From NCBI GenBank assembly GCA_024449915.1, contig JAMZAV010000956.1, positions 203,254-267,253 on the forward strand: DNA of 64,000 nucleotides, written 5' to 3'. Shown piece by piece: positions 35,346 to 46,376 of the stretch. This DNA is from Sweltsa coloradensis. Taxonomy: Eukaryota; Arthropoda; Insecta; Plecoptera; Chloroperlidae. A program made the position numbers and the translations under genes. Each line of letters starts with the position of its first letter. The stretch's first letter is position 1. The notes under the pieces are model-generated. The model made no database searches, was not told the DNA's origin, and saw nothing but the letters and a program-made list of their open reading frames with translations.

Positions 35346-36660
35346 AAATCGAGAAGTATTTTATTATGTTATTTGTTTGGATATGTTTTTTTAATCTGCA
35401 TTAGAAGCTTCAATGTAAAATAAAGTAATGCTGTACGTACTTGAGTGTTAAAACAATAAAAAAATATTATCAAAAACTTATTGCCTTTTGGCAGTTGGCA
35501 AATAGCTATTCGCTTGGCCAAGAAGCACACCCCAAGTATACACAACTTTACAACGTTGTCAGAAAGCATACATGGACAGCCCTGTTGTTGTTCAAAAATT
35601 TGGCCCAATCAGCCAAAAAAAATCATTAAAAGAGTAAATTTTGTACCTTTTAATAAAATTGAAATTCGTGAAAACTAGCTTAATTATTATTTTATAAATT
35701 ATTTTAAAAGAAAATTTAGAAATTGTAGAGCGCTATATTTCCACTTTCGTGACATATGGTCAAAATTTCAGACACCATGTCTGTCGTGACAGTCAGCCGA
35801 GCGAACAGCAATTTGCTGAAATCACATGTCCTAAGACTCTTTTAACGGCATACATTGATGTTGTAATATTATTATTTTAAACTTTGCTTAACTACAACAA
35901 TAAATTATTTTGTGCTAATTCATGCATGTATTTTATTTAGTTGTCCTCCTTTGTAAATCACTTTTATAACTAAATATAAGTTAAATAAATAAATAAACTA
36001 TTGATTTGTGGTGTATGTACACCCCTGACACCGATCTCGTTAGGCTGGCGTCTTAGAGGTATGCACGTTTATAACCAGTAAGAGTTTACGGGTAATGGAA
36101 TGCATAACACAATTATTTGTGCACCCCATGACCACCCACAACGTTGCATTCTGGCGTCTAACCCGTTTGTATCACGAAGTCACGGAAGAATTTACGAGTC
36201 TGAATGCAGGAATTTTTCATGTGCACAGTTCCTAGCCAGATTTGTTATTCAAGTTACCAGTTTGATTTATGTCAGTAATTGTTATACAGAAAGAACATTT
36301 ATTAACATTACAAAAGTCGAATTTGTTTTTAGGAAGTTTTTGAAATCATCAAATTGGTAAATTTGGAAACTATTTGTGGTATGGCAATAATGTTTAGTAT
36401 CTTTTAAGAAGGCACATTTTACCTTACAATAACGAAAAATTGCATTTTTGATTAGATTGACAACTCAAAAGGAAATTTCGGAAATTTATTTCTAGGTAAT
36501 AGCGACATAATTTTTTATTTAATCTTTCTTCTTATAATGAAAGGAGGTCACTTATTCTTTGTTAACATAAGTCAAAATTGGCAATATTGATTAATTGAAC
36601 GAGAAATAGTGAAAATATAAAAAGGAGAATTTAAATAGCTATAGCTGTCTTTACATTTTT
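35346..36660. other. Unannotated stretch
   Basis: No supported gene; AT-rich with AATAAATAAATAAA near 35986. Confidence 0.4.
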
Positions 36661-37178
36661 GGATTTAAGCGAACTTTCAATTTCACTGACCAAACAATTT
36701 AGCTCGGGGTCTTTTTTTGTTTAATTTTTAAGTTTGGTTACTAAGTGCTAAAGGTCTGTCTTGTTAATCTCTGTAACGAGCAAAATATCGATTATATGAA
36801 AAGAGGAGACTTAAATCCTAACTTGGTTTTGTCTTTTGGTACAATGAATGAATATTTTATGTACAATCTTGACTGTTTTTTACAGATTTTTATTCATTGT
36901 TTTTATGCATATTTTCTACATGGGTTCTGATCAAAGGGACTGGCTAAAAAGTTCAATTATTAATGGCATGTTAATTTTTATGGTGATACTATTTTATAAT
37001 AATAGGCCTAAAACCAGAATACACAAAGAATAAGCTTATAATATAAGTAACGTACGGTAAAAATACCAAATGACAGAAAAGAACGAAAATCACCTCAATC
37101 GTAGGACTAAACTAAACTAAAAATAAAATAACCAACTAAGATTTTTAAAGCTATCATAAGGCGGATTTAGTTTTCTAG
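36661..37178 (+). mobile_element. Rolling-circle element, subtype 1, heavily decayed
   Basis: It retains GGATTTAAGCGAAC at the start, TTCAATTTCACTGACC, ATTTAGCTCGGGGT, the later AAGCTTATAATATAAGTAAC block and a TTTTCTAGTT end. The middle is largely scrambled. It indicates an old activity period, compared with sharper copies nearby. Confidence 0.6.
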
Positions 37179-37568
37179 TTATATTATGTTTTTGTTTCTG
37201 ATCTGTGTGCATGTCTGTGCATTCTACAACAAGGAATTCTTATCGGATAGGTAAATAATAAAATATTATCGCTTATCTAATATTTTATTATATGATATTC
37301 AAACAATATAATGGGTAAACATGCTATTGGCACTGGCATAAAATTTAATTTTATGGACATGGAATGGAATGGAAACAATCAATAAATCAATACAAAGATG
37401 TGTATTAAATATCTTAAGACATATCAATTATTATTTCCCAGACGGACGGACAGCCAAGTGATTCGCTTTCGAATAAATAAAGTTATATGACTCGGAAAAG
37501 TAAATTATTATTCTGTGTATATTTTAAAACCCTATTCAACATTAACTATCCACTTAAAAATGCTGATC
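37179..37568. other. Unannotated stretch
   Basis: AT-rich, with ATCAATAAATCAATAC near 37378 resembling a retroposon tail. Confidence 0.35.
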
Positions 37569-37572
37569 TTAA

Positions 37573-38214
37573 AGGGGCTAAAAAACCCAAAAATTATTTT
37601 TTTACCACGTGATCTATAGCACAATAATACACTTAAATGACCGTTAAAAAATTATATTTTGTAACTGTGATTTAACACAATTAATAAATTTTTTTGATCC
37701 AGAAATTGGCAAAAATTGGTGTTTTGGAAAATTTCCTAAATCGGCTTTAACCTGCTTCTTTTTTGGTCCACATGGATACTAGAGCATAGTTTCAATCTAA
37801 AATGCCCCTTTATAACATCGTGTCTTGAAACTGTGCCCAAATATACCCTCAAACACGCAAAAATATGCATTCCAAAATCACACCCCATCTTGGTAATCAG
37901 CATATTTTGACCGAACTACTTGCCCAAATTACAAAACAAAATATAGAGAATTTACAGAAAAAGCTGTCGAGTACGTCAATAATGGCCAATATTTTTTTGG
38001 ATCAAAATCCTCCAAGGTCACGGGGCATAAAGATCGTCCCCATGTTATTTCTTATGGGAGATTTTTGCCGATGGGACCTAGCTCGAAAAATGTCATGTTT
38101 GACAATTTTTTGGGAGGTCATGGTGGCCCCAATAATTTTTCTGTTAGTTGCTAAATTCATTACTAGTTAGCCTGAATGAAACATATTTTTTGAGTTTAGC
38201 GGTTAAATACCCCT
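37573..38214. mobile_element. TTAA-flanked non-autonomous transposon
   Basis: The ends AGGGGCTAAAAAACCC and GGTTAAATACCCCT are imperfect inverted repeats, each bordered outside by TTAA (37569-37572, 38215-38218). TTAA duplication is the hallmark of piggyBac-type transposition. A 101-codon frame inside (37865-38170) resembles no transposase domain. Confidence 0.7.
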
Positions 38215-38724
38215 TTAACACTAGACTTACATGTAACATTGACACAGTCTTGAGATTCATTATTACAAGGTATACTTAATTATTTGTTTGCAAGTATTTA
38301 TCTTGTCGTGTGAGCGGTTGGTATTCTTGTCATTATTATGAAGCAATTTCTGGATATGTGCCAGCATTATTGTAATGAGGTAAAGGTCTTCGTGTGCATT
38401 TATTATAACAAATAATGTTGTGTATTCGCAGAGACGCACTATTGTAATAATACTGATAGATAGCATAATATGGTATAATTATTTATATGAAAGTATGAGA
38501 TTTATTATGTTTTCCAACACCATCTGAGTTTTTGCTGTAAGAAAATTAATATACTGAATAACAAAACAAGGTTAAGGGTAGACCTACACGAGATTACTTT
38601 GACCTCTATCCCATTAAGCATCATAACAAAACAACAATATAATATGAAAATCAATCCAGAAATTTGAAAAAAGTAAAAAAAAAACATCTCAGCGGGGTTT
38701 TAATTTCTGGATTGATTTCCATAT

Positions 38725-39208
38725 TTAGGGCGACGGTCGTCGCCCGCAGACAAGCGCATGCGACTGCTTAGGCGACGACAAACTCGCGGCCCGAGTTGGG
38801 GGGTTTTCAGCTATCTGCACACGCCGCCCCGAAAGAGTTACAATCTTGAAACTCGGTATATGACCTGATATGTGTTCCATGACCTACAAAATAAAATCAA
38901 CCCGATCCGACAACCCGTTCTGTGTTAAAAAAGGCTCTCTACAGCGTCTAAAACCTTCCGGCTGGCTGGCTGGGTAGTTAATTTGCCGCGGAGCTAAATT
39001 GAGCCCTACAGAGAAAACGGTAAATCTTAGAACTATGAAACATGGACCACACTTAGATGTACCACAGACGCAGTGCCTTTTGCTTTCAAAACCAAAATTG
39101 GGTAACAGGGACCGGAGAAAATCAAAATTTGGGTGATAATCAAAATACGTAATACCTAAGGCGTGTTTCTCGATTAAGTTAGTCTTTAATTATTTATATA
39201 TTATTATT

Positions 39209-39295
<87 letters not shown>

Positions 39296-40108
39296 TAGTT
39301 TTTAATTTCTGAATTGTAGTTAATCATTTCTAAGGCGTGGTTATTTGTACAAACTTGAAATTAAACATGCTCTTAACCATTATAAATATCTAGTGTCCAA
39401 AACACAAGGGACTAAATTTGGGAAGACCGTGGGCCCAAAAAGGTCAAAAAACTTATCTGAACTTTAAAAAATGAATCATTCAAAGAAAACGCTACAACTG
39501 AGAAGTTTCAAACATGGAATAGACTTTGATATCTTTCATTCTATATCACTTTTGAATATGGAAAGCAAAATTGGGTAACGAGTACCGGAGAAAATCAAAA
39601 TTATCAAAAGCTAGGTAATTCCGTACACTTTTGAATAAGACGTTATGCAGAGAAAACGGTTCATCTTATAACTTTGAAACTTGGGCCACACTAGATGTCC
39701 CTCATGCGCAATCACTTTAGCTTTCAAAACCAAAACCGGGCAATAGGGACCGGGGAAAATCAAAATGGAAATCAAAACGCGAAATTCTCAGGCGTAGTAA
39801 TTTGTACAAGCTTGAAATTAAACATGCTCTTAACCATTATAAATATCTATTATGGCTTGGCCATTGAATTTGGTTCATGGCCAAGCCATTTTTTTTAATG
39901 ATTTCGAGTAAAATAATTTTACTTTTTTACCACAAAAATCGTTGGCTTGGCGCTCGTCAACAGTTTCAAAGCGAAACTAGGGAGAAAGAATGAAAAGCTT
40001 GGCTCAACTTCTACATCTCACAGCATTCACAACCGAAGACTTTTGAGGGAGAGCTTGGCTGCCGTTTTTTTTTTTTTTTTTTTTACAAATTTTTGTATTT
40101 GTGGGGAT
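38725..40108. repeat. 1.38 kb insertion absent from the paralogue
   Basis: It begins with a perfect hairpin (GGGCGACGGTCGTCGCCC) and contains diverged direct repeats: GAGAAAACGG...AACTTTGAAAC...CTTTCAAAACCAAAA...GGGACCGGRGAAAATCAAAA at 39015, 39540 and 39655, and AATTAAACATGCTCTTAACC at 39358 and 39818. An (ATT)n tract lies between them. No coding sequence; superfamily unknown. Confidence 0.65.
39213..39296. repeat. (ATT)n microsatellite, about 28 units
   Basis: Uninterrupted trinucleotide repeat inside the 1.38 kb insertion. Confidence 0.98.
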
Positions 40109-40259
40109 AATCAATTACACCTACGGGAGAGTTTTCCGACTCATTACTTTGAGAAACAATATTAGCATCTTTATTTGTTGGTTTGGTAACTAGCAGTGTT
40201 TTATGCGATATGAAATCATAATATTCATTTGTTTTTCCGATGTATTACAGCTGCTCCAT

Positions 40260-40425
40260 CGAAAGAATACAGATGGTGACGTCACCGGCGGGCTAGTTCT
40301 AGCCAATCAGCGCCCCCTTATTTAAAATACTGATCGCTCATTGGCCCGCTCGGCCCCGCCGATGCCGATAGCATCTGCATTCAGACGGTGTAGCAGCTAT
40401 ATCGTCGCCATTTTTGTAAACCAAT
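40260..40425 (+). promoter_or_regulatory. Probable P450 promoter with CRE and two CCAAT boxes (copy 1)
   Basis: GGTGACGTCACC (40275-40286) contains a perfect palindromic CRE (TGACGTCA) conserved in copy 2. Further on, AGCCAATCAGCG and CGCTCATTGGCC form inverted CCAAT boxes around a TATTTAAAATA motif (about 40300-40352). This second part is missing from copy 2. Location, conservation and motifs suggest the promoter; no start site is proven. Confidence 0.5.
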
Positions 40426-40427
40426 TA

Positions 40428-41026
40428 AAGTCCTTTGCAAGTAAAAAACGATCCCAGGTATCAAGAGATTTCCCCTCCTTGTTACCACCTCCACTCGGCA
40501 CGGGTGACAGTGCTCGCGAGACGTTTGAATGCGGTAGGACGCATGACCCATTCATACAGGTGTCATTGTTATGAAAGCAATTTTTTTAAGTGGTTAAAAT
40601 GTTAAAATTTCTCATTTATTTTCAAATTAATGGAATAATCACGTAAAATTAGTATAAAATAAACTTTGTATTTTTTAAATAGCTTGAAAACTGCCGTAAT
40701 TATTGCCTGCCGTAATTATTCTGATCGTAACCATGAAGTTACAACTATCTCTAATTACGGCAGTTTTCATGCTATTTTAAAAATACAAAGTTTATTTTAT
40801 ATTAATTTTACATGATTATTCCATATATTTGAAAATAAATGAGAAATGATAACATTTTAACTACATAACAAAATTGCTTTCTTAACAATGACACCTGTAT
40901 GAATGGGTCATGCGGCCTACCGCATTCAAACGTCTCGCGAGCACTGTCACCCGTGCCGAGTGGAGGTGGTAACGAGGAGGGGAAATTTCTTGATACCTGG
41001 GATCGTTCTTTACTTGCAAAGGACTT
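40428..41026. mobile_element. Foldback transposon with TA duplication
   Basis: Two near-perfect 275 bp arms (40428-40702, 40752-41026) surround a 49 bp loop. The ends are AAGTCCTTTGCAAGTAAA and its complement, and TA borders both sides. Copy 2 of the P450 region has the empty site (CATTAGTTCAATTT near 61590). It sits between promoter and start codon of copy 1. Confidence 0.9.
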
Positions 41027-41058
41027 TAGTTCAATTTCTCTATAATCACATTCAAGTC

Positions 41059-41240
41059 TAATAAGTATAAACAATATTTGGACTTATCATGTTCTTTTAA
41101 TATATTAATATATTAAATTAAAGGTAAAGCAATATTTAATTTGATATCTTAATTTATTAAAAGAACATTATAAGTCCAAATATTGTTTATACTTATTAAA
41201 CCTAACTGTTCTAAAATCTCAGTAGTTATAAAAAAAAACA
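41059..41240 (+). mobile_element. Short hairpin-containing retroposon with A-rich tail
   Basis: It is flanked by a perfect 12 bp direct repeat CACATTCAAGTC (41047-41058 and 41241-41252), which is single in copy 2. Its first ~135 bp fold back (TAATAAGTATAAACAATATT and its complement, arms about 50 bp). It ends in TATAAAAAAAAACA. A target duplication plus A-rich tail suggests LINE-mediated retroposition of a hairpin RNA; no pol III box was recognised. Confidence 0.65.
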
Positions 41241-41279
41241 CACATTCAAGTCGTTACATTTGAATATTTGTTTCAGAAA

Positions 41280-41813
41280 ATGGCAATCTTCTTAGAATCC
41301 TGGCTAATGGATCTTCTAGTTGTTCTACTTACATCTAGCGCCGCTGTTTATGTATATTTTTCGCTTGTTTACCAATACTGGAAGAAAAGGGGCATTCCTT
41401 ATTTGGAACCGTCATTTCCTTTTGGAAATCTTAAAGACGTCCTTCTCCAAAGAAAGAGCCTAAGTGAGAATCTCGATTCGATGTATCGCAAACTTGAGGG
41501 TCACAAAGTAGGTGGATTCTTTCAGTTGAACAGACCAACTCTTCTTTTGAGAGATCCCGATACCGTCAAGGACATACTTGTCAAGGACTTTGCACATTTC
41601 CACGACCGTGGTATACACTACGACGAAGTGGGCGACCCCTTGTCGGGAAATCTATTCATTATGGAAGGCAACAAGTGGAAACACATGCGACAGAAACTGA
41701 CTCCGGCATTCACGTCTGTTAGGACGAAGATGGTGTTCCCGCTCATCGTGGAGTGCGGCGAGGAACTGAGGAACTACCTGGAACCGTTTGCTAACAGGGA
41801 GGAAACTATTGAG
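41280..41813 (+). CDS. Cytochrome P450, CYP6-type, exon 1 (copy 1)
   Basis: 178 codons from the ATG to a phase-0 donor (GAG then GTGAGG). The preceding TTTGTTTCAG directly before AAAATGG suggests an intron in the 5' UTR. The protein starts MAIFLESWLMDLLVVLLTSS, a membrane anchor (residues ~8-32), followed by GIPYLEPSFPFGN, the proline-rich hinge. The helix C motif W-x-x-x-R is present (W133KHMR137), which contacts a haem propionate. Microsomal P450s of this clan oxidise lipophilic substrates such as plant toxins and insecticides. This exon is intact and 94% identical to copy 2 (10 differences in 178). Later exons at 44652, 46377 and 52073 belong to the same gene but are damaged. Confidence 0.95.
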
Positions 41814-41849
41814 GTGAGGAGCTTAAAAATACACACCAAATCAATGATT

Positions 41850-42412
41850 GGATGAGCGAAGCGAAGACTTCAATTTCACTGACCCCCAAAAAATTTAGCT
41901 CGGGTGTTTTTTTTGTTGGTTTTTGTCTGTTTATATACTCTTTACCAGGCAAACGGCATATCCGATCTTGATGAAAATTGGAGGGGACCTTCGAAATCTC
42001 TGAACTTAGAGGTATATTGTTTTTGGGTACAATCGAAGAAATATTTTTCATGAATATCGTACTTTTACGTTTTTTTTCGATTTTAGTGTGATATTTTCGT
42101 GACATTTGGGCCAATTCTGGCCAAACGGGTGGGGCTACAACGTTCATATTTTATATGGACATAAAGGTAATGGTGATGTATTGCTTTCTGAAAGAAAAAG
42201 TTGAAAAAGTTAGCCAGAATCCATAGGATAAAGGTTTTAATATGATTTTTTTTAGGGTTATAAAAACAATTAACTAGTTACAATAGAAACTTGACAACAA
42301 TCACCTACAATGTATTAAAAAAACACTTGCAAAAGAAAAGTGGTCCTAAGCAAACTAAAAACTTACAAAAAAGCTCATCCATCAACGCGGCGGGACTGGC
42401 GCGTTTTCCTAG
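41850..42412 (+). mobile_element. Rolling-circle element, subtype 1, in P450 intron 1
   Basis: It lies 37 bp after the exon 1 donor. It starts GGATGAGCGAAGCGAAG, with GTCTGTTTATATACTC after the poly-T, the inverted start AGCTCATCC, a six-pair hairpin (AACGCG...CGCGTT) and CCTAG before a T. The 563 bp copy is nearly complete. Confidence 0.85.
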
Positions 42413-42434
42413 TATTAAACATCTATAGTAGGTA

Positions 42435-42802
42435 GGCTTGATCCCCAGACTCCAATACGTTCGTACAGGCACAAGCGTAGCAAATTAAAGCGTCAATCTG
42501 ACCTATTCAAGATGGCGATTTGGCGTTTCAATTTCGGCTTTAAGAGGCGATTAAGTATTTTCCTGTATTATTTTGATATGGTTTTAGCTTGTGCAGCATG
42601 GGAATGCACAAACAGAAACAATAATAAGTTATTGCATGAGGGTATTTAGTTATCATTTGGTGTAAATGGCTAATATGCTCACCTGTCAATCTGACAGCCA
42701 TCTTGAAAAATATTTGGGCTAAAAATCGCTCCTTGACATGCAACTGACCTATTCAAGATAGCTTCAAATAGTCACGCCAGTGGACCAAATGTCTGGGGAT
42801 TA
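42435..42802. mobile_element. TIR element (TA type), copy 2, truncated right end
   Basis: It matches 19486-19871 over most of its length, including GGGAATGCACAAACAGAAAC. The right terminus stops at CTGGGGAT. It even shares the outside flank AACATCTATAG with the other copy, so either the element is longer than its TIRs suggest or the insertion sites are related. Confidence 0.7.
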
Positions 42803-43029
42803 CATGAAAATAACTTACGACTATTTTAATTGTATTTAATTTGTTACACAAATAGTTTTATAAAATAACTCCCAAAGTCTTTGAGATAGAAATATTTTTG
42901 TCACAAAAAATCAGTTATGTGACAGAGTGGGTAAACCTAAATACGAATGTTTTTATATATTTATTATTGAAGCATGTATAATAAATCCCCGAAGGTCAAG
43001 GAAGTCCTGGAAGACGTAAGGCTCCGTTT
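42803..43029. other. Intron 1 sequence
   Basis: Unremarkable AT-rich intron sequence of P450 copy 1. Confidence 0.4.
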
Positions 43030-43370
43030 TTTACTTCTGATTTAGACTTCAGTCCATCAGTTCTTTCTTGTCTTAGGAATTTGTTAACGGTGACTTTGGA
43101 GCCGTCAAAGCAACGAGGCACATAATAAATTCAAAGTTGTTCTGAATCGGCCTTGTTGATTCTGGCGTTGATCCGCGGGTATTCGCACTGTCCATACCAC
43201 TGATTGCTATATTTCCTTTTAAAAATATCGATCTTTGGTTGGTTATCGCTCACTCGTTGATCGCGTCAGGGCCTACAGGGTTGGCTTGGTCACTTTGCTT
43301 TAATGTTCCCCACTGAAAATCTGTTATATGACTGAGTGGGTAGACTCTAAATTCGATTTTTTAAATTAAG
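43030..43370 (+). repeat. Interspersed repeat family A, copy 3 (longest)
   Basis: It runs from the ACTTCAGTCCATCAGTTC region to GACTGAGTGGGTAGACTCTA. It is the best-preserved copy for defining the family and lies inside P450 intron 1. Confidence 0.75.
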
Positions 43371-43843
43371 TTAATTATTAATATTAAGACCTGTTCATCA
43401 CTAAAATTTTTACAGATTTAGCATTTTATTTATTTGTTAGTTACTATTTGAATACGGTATTGCTGCCATATTTTTACATGAAGCATAATAAAATTACAGA
43501 AACACGTGATACAAGTGCAAAACAGTACAACCTTTGAGGATAGAACCTTTTAAAGTGTGTGTATCACAAGTTTTTAAATTTTGAACACAATTGATGTAAA
43601 ATGGCAACAATTGCTCTAAAGTGAAATAGTAACAAACAAATAAATAAGTAAAACACCAAATCCATAAGAGTTCTAGGGATGTGACATAGAAATTCTACCA
43701 AACATGCAGCAATGATGCAATCAAACTGGTATTAGTTAAAACAAGTAACAAAGTATCAAATATTGATTAAGAATCAATCCCAGAATTCACCTTTGTCTGA
43801 AACTACTGTTCGGCCTAAAACCCTTTATTTCAGATTGTCAGCT
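43371..43843. other. Intron 1 sequence
   Basis: AT-rich with no recognised feature. Confidence 0.4.
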
Positions 43844-44587
43844 GATTAAGCGAGCGAAGCGAGCGTTTCCATTTGACTCTGCCGGAAAAATTAGTCACTG
43901 TTTTTTTTTTTTTTTTTTTTTTTTTTTTGTTTGTTTTTTTTGTTGTTGTTGTTGTTGTTTTTTTTTTTTTGTATGTCTCGCCATAACGTTCGAACGGAGG
44001 CTCGGATCGAGTTGAAATTTTGACCATCCGCAAGCTTCGTTCTCGTTTGAATGCCATTAGTTTTGTGGCAAAATCGTTCAAAAAGTTAAAAAGTTACATT
44101 AAAGTTAATCGAAAGTTTTTTTCTAAAACTTAACGGGGACAAAATCTGAGATAGCCAAATCATTTAGAATGTCCGTCCGGTCACGAATATGTTAATTTTA
44201 TTTTGATCCTATAAGTAGTGTAGATGGAAATTACATTATAACAAAAGTAACGTTGCCATGGCAACGAAAAGACGCGCGAAGTTTCTAATGCACTGCCACC
44301 TAGAAGTAATCAAAATACTTTCGAGGAAGCAGTCTATTATTTGTCAACAAAGAGTTTAAATAGTTTTCCCAAGGAGTCAAGGTCCTCTAGATGGCGGTGG
44401 ATTTTATTCACAAAGTAAAGGTTTACACACGGGTTTACCCAAATACCTTGGCAATAATAAATAATATTGGAAACATGGCCCTGTGGACAGCGAACGTCGC
44501 AAATTTTAAAATTTAAAAAAATGTGCAATGTGGGTCTAGCTATAGCACGTGCTCGCTTATCAACGCGTCCAACTGAGCGTTTCCTAG
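43844..44587 (+). mobile_element. Rolling-circle element, subtype 3
   Basis: Subtype 3 starts GATTAAGCGAGCGAAGCGAG then TTTCCATTTGACTCTGCCGG, with poly-T and (GTT)n. It ends with a hairpin whose loop differs from subtype 1 (GTCCAACTGA) while the stem AACGC/GCGTT is kept, then TTCCTAG. An inverted second copy is at 47627-48336. The pair flanks P450 exon 2. Confidence 0.8.
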
Positions 44588-44651
44588 TTTTTAACAGGCA
44601 ACCTTCCAAGTTCCATAATGTTTAATTATAATAATATTGTGTTTGATACAG

Positions 44652-45273
44652 ATCCAAGATATCTTGTCCAAGTCACCACTGACGAAAACTCCTCGTGCGC
44701 ATTCGCATCAACAGTAACTCACTCAAGAATCCGGACTCAGAGTTTAGGAGAATGGGACGACGAGTTTTAGAACCACAATGCGCTCAGCTGTGCGGAGTTT
44801 GCTGTTCTTCGCGTCCCTAAGATCGGCGACGTTGTTAACATCCCCAATGTTGCCACGTTGATCTGTCAGAATTCTCCTGGGAGTCGTCAAGGAAACGGTG
44901 GAATATCGCGAAAAGAACGAGATTTCGCGCCAAAGGACTTTCTACAGTTGATGATCGACCTCAGAAAAAAAAATCAAGAGATCGACCTGAATTTCAATGG
45001 TGAAATTACTTCAAGCAAGGTTCAAAAGAAAACGAATATCTACGATGTTAATGGAATGACCATTAACGAAATTGCGGCGCAGGTTTTTATATTTTTCACC
45101 CCAGGTTTCGAAACTTCTTCTAGTACCATCAGCTTTTGTCTTTATGAATTGGCTTTAAAACCGGACATCCAGGATCGAGTGAGGGACGAAATAGACTCAA
45201 ACCATAGCCCAGCATGGAGGAAAAAATTACTTACGAAGCCATCTTAATGGAGTACTTGGACAGGGATTTTCAG
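44652..45273 (+). pseudogene. Cytochrome P450 exon 2 (copy 1), frameshifted
   Basis: It is bounded by TTTGATACAG and CAG-GTGAGT. The reading frame is shared over several segments: [26 protein letters not shown], then [14 protein letters not shown], and the helix I region [20 protein letters not shown]. The usual helix I motif A-G-x-D/E-T appears here as P-G-F-E-T. At least four single-base losses interrupt the frame (near 44680, 44704, 44773 and 44816), a compensated shift spans about 44880-44938, and two more lie near 45200-45235. The losses sit at short homopolymers or repeated bases, so sequencing error is as likely as pseudogenisation. The exon is the right length (about 208 codons) and phase to follow exon 1. 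Confidence 0.85.
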
Positions 45274-46376
45274 GTGAGTCTGCGTATTTTTTTGTAGAAG
45301 TGTAAAATTTTTGCTCTCCACACAAAGAGCTCTAGCTACACTTTCTAAAAAGTAAACATTGCTTCTTATAGGAAAGAAAGTCTAGAATTTTCCCCAAAAC
45401 GATAATTTTTCTAGTTTCAAATTTTTTTTTGTTTGTTGTTTCCTAGACAACTTTTTTTTTGTTTAAATTAAATTTTTTTTTAGTTGAATTTTAAGTAATT
45501 GTTTTGATTTAAAGAGGTAAGGCATGCGTTTTTTTTAAAATTTGCTGTTCGCAAGGTGGCGACCCCAAAAAGTTTTAAAATTTTAAAACATATAAAAAAA
45601 CGGGAAAACACATTTCTAAAAATTGGTTTTTAAAAATGATTTATACAAAATAAATTAGTTTCTTTCACAAATTTTTGGGTTTTGTAAAAACTAAAAATGA
45701 CCAACCCGTAAATTTTTTCTAGCTGATTAAGACAAAAATTTTGAGAATCTGTGACTGTAGGCCCCCCGCCACGTAGCTTTTTTGAAACTAAAAAAGTGTA
45801 TATACGCGGATGTGTTTTGGGCCGAGAAAATAGCAAATTTGCTAATTTCCCAAATGTCCCCTATATTCCCTCATTTCTTTTGCATTATTTGGGGCCCTGT
45901 AATGAATGATGGTGACTTTGCAGGTAAACTGTCTTCTGAAAATTTTAACGCGATATACTAGAGCTAAATTGTTTCCACGTTTTAAAGCATTCTGTCTAAT
46001 TTTCCCTCTGTTTTATAACATCAATTTCATACTTTTTTTTTATTTTTGTAATTTTATTTTTTTCCATAAACTTTATACTTAATTGATTAGTTCACTGGAT
46101 CTCCGTGGACATCCAAAGCAATTGGCCAGCTGTCTTTTAAAGATTGAATTATAGTTTTTATGGGGGGTTATATGGGATACAGCTGACACTTTAAATATAT
46201 ATAACTATTTTAAATCCGCATCCCCGCTTACACAGTATTGACCTTTAAATTTTTTCGAAAGCGATATTATTTGTGTTTTTTAAAATGATTTAATATGATC
46301 CGCATCCCGCTTACATAAATATTAAACCTTAATTTTTTCCCGAAAGGTTTTATTTTTGTGTTTTTTGTTCTCTCAA
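45274..46376. other. P450 intron 2, indel-rich sequence
   Basis: T-rich and of doubtful base accuracy. It contains a local duplication near 46205-46330 (AAATCCGCATCCCCGCTTAC and a second ATCCGCATCCCGCTTACA). The expected acceptor reads TCTCAA instead of TCTCAG at 46371-46376. Confidence 0.5.

Larger units (their letters stand above)
38411..41813 (+). repeat. Segmental duplication, copy 1 (P450 5' region)
   Basis: It is colinear with 59512-62186: a left block (38411-38724), the CAATTACACCTACGGGAG block, the promoter with GGTGACGTCACC, and exon 1. Relative to copy 2 it carries three private insertions (38725-40108, 40428-41026, 41059-41240) and lacks two insertions of copy 2. Homology stops just after the exon 1 donor. 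Confidence 0.9.

Noticed and set aside
37865..38170. 101-codon frame inside the TTAA-flanked element as a possible transposase
   Set aside because: No DDD/DDE spacing or piggyBac motif is visible, and the frame is far shorter than any piggyBac transposase.
39501..39898. Possible coding exon around the ACCAAAAYYGGGYAAYRGGGACCGG blocks
   Set aside because: The blocks are diverged direct repeats in the 1.38 kb insertion, with stops in all frames between them.
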